NCBI GenBank assembly: GCA_031406575.1 | Contig: JANOHP010000133.1 | Coordinates: 4,094 to 68,093 of the forward strand | Origin: Ga0077555 sp031406575 | Lineage (GTDB): Bacteria > Pseudomonadota > Alphaproteobacteria > Rhizobiales > Hyphomicrobiaceae | DNA: 64,000 bases | Direction: 5' to 3' | Shown here: piece by piece, positions 60,124 to 64,000 of the stretch | How the letters are laid out: each line of letters begins with the position of its first letter | How positions within the stretch are numbered: position 1 is the stretch's first letter | The notes under the pieces: model-generated | What the model was told of the DNA's origin: nothing | The model's database searches: none | Seen by the model: the letters and a program-made list of their open reading frames with translations, nothing else | Position numbers and translations under genes: made by a program

Positions 60124-60249
60124 GGCCCAGCAGCGGGCAGCGCACCCAGGCACAGGATCATCTGTTTGCAGCTGTCCATTCCTCCTTGCCGCCCGCCCGG
60201 CAGGTGAGTACACGTCCCAGCATCGATAAATCTGCCAGCGAGCGCATGA

Positions 60250-60552
60250 ATGATCAGGCTTCTCGACTTCGTCCAATACGTGATCGGACTTTATTGGTAC
60301 GTCATTCTGGCGAGTGTGATCATGAGTTGGCTGATCGGCTTCAATGTCGTGAACGCCTACAACCCGACGGTGCGCGCCATTTGGAACGCGCTGCAGGCAT
60401 TGACCGAGCCACTTCTGGGGCCGATCCGGCGCCTGCTCGATCGCATTCTGCCCAATCTGCGGGGTGTGGATATTTCTCCCATCATCCTGTTGCTGGCGCT
60501 CACGCTCTTGGATCACGTCATCATCGGCAACTTGAAGGACGCGCTGCGCTAG
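60250..60552 (+). CDS. YggT-family membrane protein
   Basis: A 100-residue protein with two transmembrane segments around residues 4-30 and 75-92 and the central LTEPLLGPIRRLLDRILPNLRGVDISPIILLL, which is the YggT (CCB3) hallmark. YggT proteins are linked to cell-envelope or division functions. It lies 26 bp upstream of folD, an arrangement shared by many alphaproteobacteria, where a DUF167 gene often sits between; that gene is absent here. Confidence 0.9.
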   Translation: MIRLLDFVQYVIGLYWYVILASVIMSWLIGFNVVNAYNPTVRAIWNALQALTEPLLGPIRRLLDRILPNLRGVDISPIILLLALTLLDHVIIGNLKDALR

Positions 60553-60577
60553 CCGTCACCGCGAGCAGGAGAGCGAC

Positions 60578-61456
60578 GTGGGCGGAGCCAGCATCATCGA
60601 CGGAAAGGCGATTGCCGCCACGCTGCGGGCGGACATCGCCGTTGCAGTCGCCGAACTCCGAGGGCGGCACGGCATCGTTCCGGGCCTGACCGTCGTCCTC
60701 GTCGGCGACAATCCTGCCAGCGACGTCTACGTGCGCAACAAGGTGCGCCAGACCGCCGAATGCGGCATGGTGTCGAACGAGATCCGATTGCCTGCGACCA
60801 CCTCCGAAGCCGAAGTGCTCGCCGTCGTCGCCCGCCTCAATACCGATTCGGCCGTGCACGGCATTCTCGTGCAATTGCCGCTGCCCGCGCACGTGCAGGC
60901 CGAACGCATCCTGGGCGCAGTCGATCCGGCCAAGGACGTGGACGGTTTCCACCCACTCAACGCGGGCCGCCTTGCCATCGGCGCGCCGAGCCTCGTGCCC
61001 TGCACCGCGCTGGGCAGCGTCATCCTGGTGCAATCGGTGCGGCCGTCTCTCAGTGGCCTCGAAGCCGTGGTGATCGGCCGTTCCAACATTGTCGGCAAAC
61101 CCGTCGCGCAGTTGCTGCTGGGGGCAGACTGCACCGTCACGATCGCGCACTCACGCACCCGCGATCTCGCCGCCGTCGCCCGTCGCGCCGACATCCTGAT
61201 TGCAGCCGTCGGCCGGGCAGAAATGGTGCGCGGCGATTGGATCAAGCCGGGCGCCACCGTCATCGATGTCGGCATCAATCGGGTGACGGGAGCGGATGGC
61301 AAGAGTCGCCTGGTCGGCGACGTCGCCTTTGCGGAGGCGTGCGAGGTTGCCGGGCACATCACACCCGTGCCCGGCGGCGTTGGACCGATGACGATCGCGT
61401 GCCTGCTGAAAAACACTCTCGATGCCGCCCGCAACGCTCACGGCGTCGCAACCTGA
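60578..61456 (+). CDS. folD: Methylenetetrahydrofolate dehydrogenase / cyclohydrolase
   Basis: Bifunctional one-carbon enzyme linking formyl- and methylene-tetrahydrofolate, feeding MetF upstream in the same window. The 292 residues include VVLVGDNPASDVYVRNKVR (catalytic Lys), GILVQLPLPAHV, DVDGFHPLNAGRLA, VIGRSNIVGKPVAQLL and the C-terminal TPVPGGVGPMTIACLL. GTG start at 60578 with AGGAG upstream. Confidence 0.95.
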   Translation: MGGASIIDGKAIAATLRADIAVAVAELRGRHGIVPGLTVVLVGDNPASDVYVRNKVRQTAECGMVSNEIRLPATTSEAEVLAVVARLNTDSAVHGILVQLPLPAHVQAERILGAVDPAKDVDGFHPLNAGRLAIGAPSLVPCTALGSVILVQSVRPSLSGLEAVVIGRSNIVGKPVAQLLLGADCTVTIAHSRTRDLAAVARRADILIAAVGRAEMVRGDWIKPGATVIDVGINRVTGADGKSRLVGDVAFAEACEVAGHITPVPGGVGPMTIACLLKNTLDAARNAHGVAT

Positions 61457-61479
61457 CGACGATTTGCGGTCCGCGCGCT

Positions 61480-62589
61480 TTACTGCGGCCGTATCTTCGT
61501 CGCGAGTTGGATGTTCGACTGGTTGTTGCGCCAGCGGTAGCCATACGAGAAGTCGAGCTTGGCGGGCTTGCGGCGATCGTAGAGCGCTTTCATCGCCGGC
61601 TGGTAGGCATAGTTGAACGGCGGAATGGGGTGGGTGTAGACCCCGAACGGCTCCACCTTCCATTCGGCTTCTTTGTAGAGCTGCATGGGCACGCCCGTGT
61701 CGTCCTGCAGAATACGGCTGGATTGGCGCAGAATGACGTTTCGCACGTGTGAGAATTCGCGCGCGTGCGGCAGGTACGAGGCGCTCTTGATCAGGGCATC
61801 GCCTGTCCCCAGGCTTTCGCAGAACTTCAGGAAGCCGCTTTCGGCGACCGACTTGTCCGCCACGTTGGTGTTGAAAAAATACAGTGTCTGCGCCGCCCCG
61901 TCCTTGGCCGTGAACGAGACCTTGACCGCACGAGGGTGTGCCGAGGCCGCCGTCAGGTCGAACGGCTTCACGGTACCGTCGGCGTCGAGCGTCAGAAAGG
62001 TCACGTCCGTAATCGTGCGGCCTGTGCGCGCCAGGAACACGTAGAGCACCGGCAGGACGCCCGAGATGTGGGCCCGGCGCAGCTTCTGATCCATGTACGA
62101 GGTGATGAAGAAGCTGCGGCTCAGAATGTCGCTCAGGGACGCGCGAAGCTGCTCCAGCACGCTGGGTAGCGCGCGCGGCTTCAGCGCCAGCAGATCCGGC
62201 TGCCGCCCCACCGGCTCGAGGCCGCTCATGACGTAAACCGTTGCCTTGGGGAAAAACGTGTCGGCATACAGAAAGTCGGGCCCGCTGAACATGTAGTAGA
62301 GCGGCCGCTGCTCGGGCTCCAGGTGCTTTGCCCCCCAGGCGCGCGCCTTGCCGATTTGCTTTGCCTCCAACGCCGCCCATTCGGTGTCGAAATTGCGCGC
62401 GTACTGCTGCCAGACGGGCTCCTTGGACAGCGCCTCCAGGGGCGATCCAGCAGTCGGCGGCAGCCCTGCGAGAAATCGCGCCGTGTCGTTGGGGGATGCA
62501 GCCCCCAAGCCGGGATTGGCGGTGCCGGGTCGGGCATCGACCACCATCAGCAGGCCCAGCAGTGCGACGAAGGCGAATAGGGTCGGCAT
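61480..62589 (-). CDS. Exported protein of unknown function
   Basis: A 369-residue protein with a signal peptide (LFAFVALLGLLMVVDARPGTA). The mature part is rich in aromatic residues: YYMFSGPDFLYADTFFPKAT, VYVMSGLEPVGR, YVFLARTGRTITDVTFLTLD and YGYRWRNNQSNIQ. The pattern suggests a single globular periplasmic domain; I do not recognise the family. It is convergent with folD and follows, on the same strand, the alpha/beta hydrolase gene. Confidence 0.75.
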   Translation of the reverse strand: MPTLFAFVALLGLLMVVDARPGTANPGLGAASPNDTARFLAGLPPTAGSPLEALSKEPVWQQYARNFDTEWAALEAKQIGKARAWGAKHLEPEQRPLYYMFSGPDFLYADTFFPKATVYVMSGLEPVGRQPDLLALKPRALPSVLEQLRASLSDILSRSFFITSYMDQKLRRAHISGVLPVLYVFLARTGRTITDVTFLTLDADGTVKPFDLTAASAHPRAVKVSFTAKDGAAQTLYFFNTNVADKSVAESGFLKFCESLGTGDALIKSASYLPHAREFSHVRNVILRQSSRILQDDTGVPMQLYKEAEWKVEPFGVYTHPIPPFNYAYQPAMKALYDRRKPAKLDFSYGYRWRNNQSNIQLATKIRPQ

Positions 62590-62707
62590 TGTCGGTCCTT
62601 ACAGCCAGGGCGGGACAGGAACGCGAAGCGTGCATTGAACGTAGGGGTACAGTCGTCGAGCAGAGGCGTTAAAATGGCGTATAGTCAATTCGCTCGGCCG
62701 CATTCCC

Positions 62708-63748
62708 TCATCGACGCACATAGCCGTTGAGGCGGCCCAGGATGTCGGCGACGGGATAGTCCGACCAAGCCTGCGTGACGAAATCGCGATGCATCGAGCC
62801 GCCACCCGTTGGTACGAACACCAGATTGCCCGTGCCCGAGACGAAATCCGACGACGTCTGAAACCCGATCCGGCGGTCCGTGAGCTTGCGCTGCAATTCA
62901 CTGTTTCCGCGCTGAGTCGAGCTCGTATAGGCGCTCACGAACAGCCGCGAGGGGTCGCGCACGATCCACGATTCGAACTTGTCGATGTCGCCGTAGAGGG
63001 CATCCAGCAGCACGATGCCGCGCAGGCGTTTGCCGATGCCGCCGTGGTGCGCGCTCCAGGCCGCGGCCGAATAGCCGCCGCTGTAGGCGACCACCACCAC
63101 GGGCATGCTGGCGAACGATCGCGCCGTGCGCTGATCACCGTGCACGCGCGCCAGGTTCTTCGCCGCCTCTCCGAGAAAGCGCGCGAAGCCTCCCGGCTGC
63201 CAGAGCTTGCCGATGCTGGAGTCTGCGGCGTTGACGGCGAGTTGCGGCGCCACCAGCACGGCATTCATGCCCGCGAGTTGGGCGGGAACCTGTTGGCGTA
63301 AAAACACGTCGTCGCTCAGGTTGGCCCCGTGACCGTGGAAGAACACCACGATGAGACCGGGGCGACGCGCGTCGAAGCCCGTCGGCACGTGCAGCAGCAC
63401 GCGCTTGTCGTTGAACGTCTCGTTTTCCCACAGAGTCTGGCCGCGCGCCCCTCGTCGAAACCGGCGTCCATCTGCCGCCGTCTCGAGAAAGGGCATCTGC
63501 GACGTCGGGATGGAGCCTGTGTAGGGAAACGGCGCCGTGTCGAATTCCACCAGCACGGATTTGCCGCTCGCAACGGGTTGCGCCCGCGAATGCACTTGAT
63601 GGGGAATTGGGATCTGGTCGATGGCAATGCCCTGCGCCGCCGAGGCTATCTTCTCGGCGGACACCGCAACGGTCGATGCGCTCATGATCGACACGAGCCC
63701 CAGCCCCAGGCCGATCAGGCCGTGTGAATATCGACCCAGCACACCCAT
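62708..63748 (-). CDS. Exported alpha/beta hydrolase
   Basis: A 346-residue protein with an N-terminal membrane/signal segment (GLIGLGLGLVSIMSASTVAVSA). The core has the oxyanion-hole FFHGHGANLS, a nucleophile elbow VVAYSGGYSAAAW (AYSGG in place of GxSxG), LLDALYGDIDKFE with a candidate Asp, and a late MHRDFVT with a candidate His. The substrate is unknown. ATG 63748 has AGGAG upstream; a TTG at 63775 is possible. It lies 118 bp upstream of the other exported protein, with which it may be co-transcribed. Confidence 0.8.
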   Translation of the reverse strand: MGVLGRYSHGLIGLGLGLVSIMSASTVAVSAEKIASAAQGIAIDQIPIPHQVHSRAQPVASGKSVLVEFDTAPFPYTGSIPTSQMPFLETAADGRRFRRGARGQTLWENETFNDKRVLLHVPTGFDARRPGLIVVFFHGHGANLSDDVFLRQQVPAQLAGMNAVLVAPQLAVNAADSSIGKLWQPGGFARFLGEAAKNLARVHGDQRTARSFASMPVVVVAYSGGYSAAAWSAHHGGIGKRLRGIVLLDALYGDIDKFESWIVRDPSRLFVSAYTSSTQRGNSELQRKLTDRRIGFQTSSDFVSGTGNLVFVPTGGGSMHRDFVTQAWSDYPVADILGRLNGYVRR

Positions 63749-63871
63749 TCCGTTCGAGGCTCCTGCCGCACCCAAAGCATGCCCGACGCCCCGACAACGA
63801 CTGTGTGGAGCGTGGCTCGTCGTCCCGGGCTAGTCATCAATTCTGGCAACAACATGATTACTGAAGTGGTC

Positions 63872-64000
63872 CCGCTTGTTCGGACAGATATTCCGCTTCG
63901 ATGAGTGGATCGTCTGCCGGGGTTAAGCTGCCGAGCGGATCGGCAGCAGGTTCGTGTGCTCGAAGTACGCCTGATCGGGCGTCTGGTCGTCAAGGCTCGA
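63872..64000 (-). mobile_element. End of an IS element running out of the window (IS3-like)
   Basis: The plus-strand sequence from 63872, TGAAGTGGTCCCGCTTGTTC followed by GGACA, has the form of an IS3-family terminal inverted repeat next to a transposase 3' end. The partner end and the duplicated target site lie outside the window. Confidence 0.65.
63923..64000 (-). CDS. Transposase C-terminal fragment (5' part outside window)
   Basis: The last 25 residues of a frame entering from the right edge read SSLDDQTPDQAYFE then HTNLLPIRSAA-stop. L-D-x-Q-T-P-D-Q-A-Y is the standard tail of IS3-type (rve integrase core) transposases. The catalytic DDE residues would be upstream, outside the window. 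Confidence 0.7.
   Translation of the reverse strand, partial: SSLDDQTPDQAYFEHTNLLPIRSAA

Noticed and set aside
1..64000. CRISPR arrays, tRNA and rRNA genes
   Set aside because: I saw no regularly spaced identical repeats, no tRNA cloverleaf with the GTTCGA block in context, and no rRNA signature anywhere in the window.

Overview
The window is GC-rich, densely packed bacterial chromosome. The gene set points to an alphaproteobacterium, most likely of the Hyphomicrobiales (Rhizobiales): an aerobic CobG/CobN-type cobalamin pathway, a SahR-like ArsR/methyltransferase regulator beside metF and metH, a thioredoxin-TPR / LON-domain / Trm112 gene row, YggT next to folD, and rhizobial-style palindromic intergenic repeats. 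This assignment is inference from gene content; no rRNA or other marker is present.

Layout. 1-3.7 kb: the 3' half of glmS, a secreted SPOR-domain protein, a MaoC-type hydratase and an amidohydrolase. 3.9-26.6 kb: a nearly complete adenosylcobalamin island. It comprises a minus-strand cobU-cobT-cobS unit, a plus-strand phosphatase-cbiB-cobC unit, a minus-strand cobO-cobQ unit, a long riboswitch-led operon (DUF1636, cobW, cobN, cobG, cobH, cobI, cobJ, cobL, cobE, cobM, cobB, cobA, with cobK on the opposite strand), and a second riboswitch-led unit (a CbiM-like permease and cobF). Not seen here are the AAA+ cobaltochelatase partners of CobN, a BluB-type gene and a corrinoid reductase. 26.6-27.2 kb: the 3' remnant of a group II intron. 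27.2-37.6 kb: accessory metabolism (old yellow enzyme, dimeric alpha/beta-barrel protein, ABC exporter, BNR propeller, SDR, an isolated ruvC, a P450). 37.7-46.6 kb: a hicBA toxin-antitoxin module sitting between two copies of the 5' end of sat, then mutT, a lone TRAP binding protein, a ferritin-like protein, a metallo-hydrolase with an internal stop, DUF4394, an LLM oxidoreductase and a glucosaminidase-like protein. 46.6-51 kb: conserved housekeeping genes. 51.1-57.5 kb: a methionine/SAM-cycle operon, sahR-metF-metH, in which metH is split in two and a vapBC module lies exactly between the halves. 57.5-64 kb: a methyltransferase, a 27-residue membrane peptide, an AcuI-like reductase, yggT, folD, two exported proteins and the end of an IS element.

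How it fits together. B12 made by the island is the cofactor of the split MetH. MetF and FolD supply the folate one-carbon units, and the SahR-like protein probably represses the met operon through a palindrome lying inside its promoter. The most unusual theme is insertion into B12 genes. Two different palindromic intergenic repeats (one exactly 90 bp and in frame) are embedded in the coding sequences of cobN and cobB, and a toxin-antitoxin pair sits at the first interdomain linker of MetH. In cobB and metH the insertion falls between folded domains, and in cobN it falls where the flanking protein sequence reads on naturally, so protein function has probably been kept.
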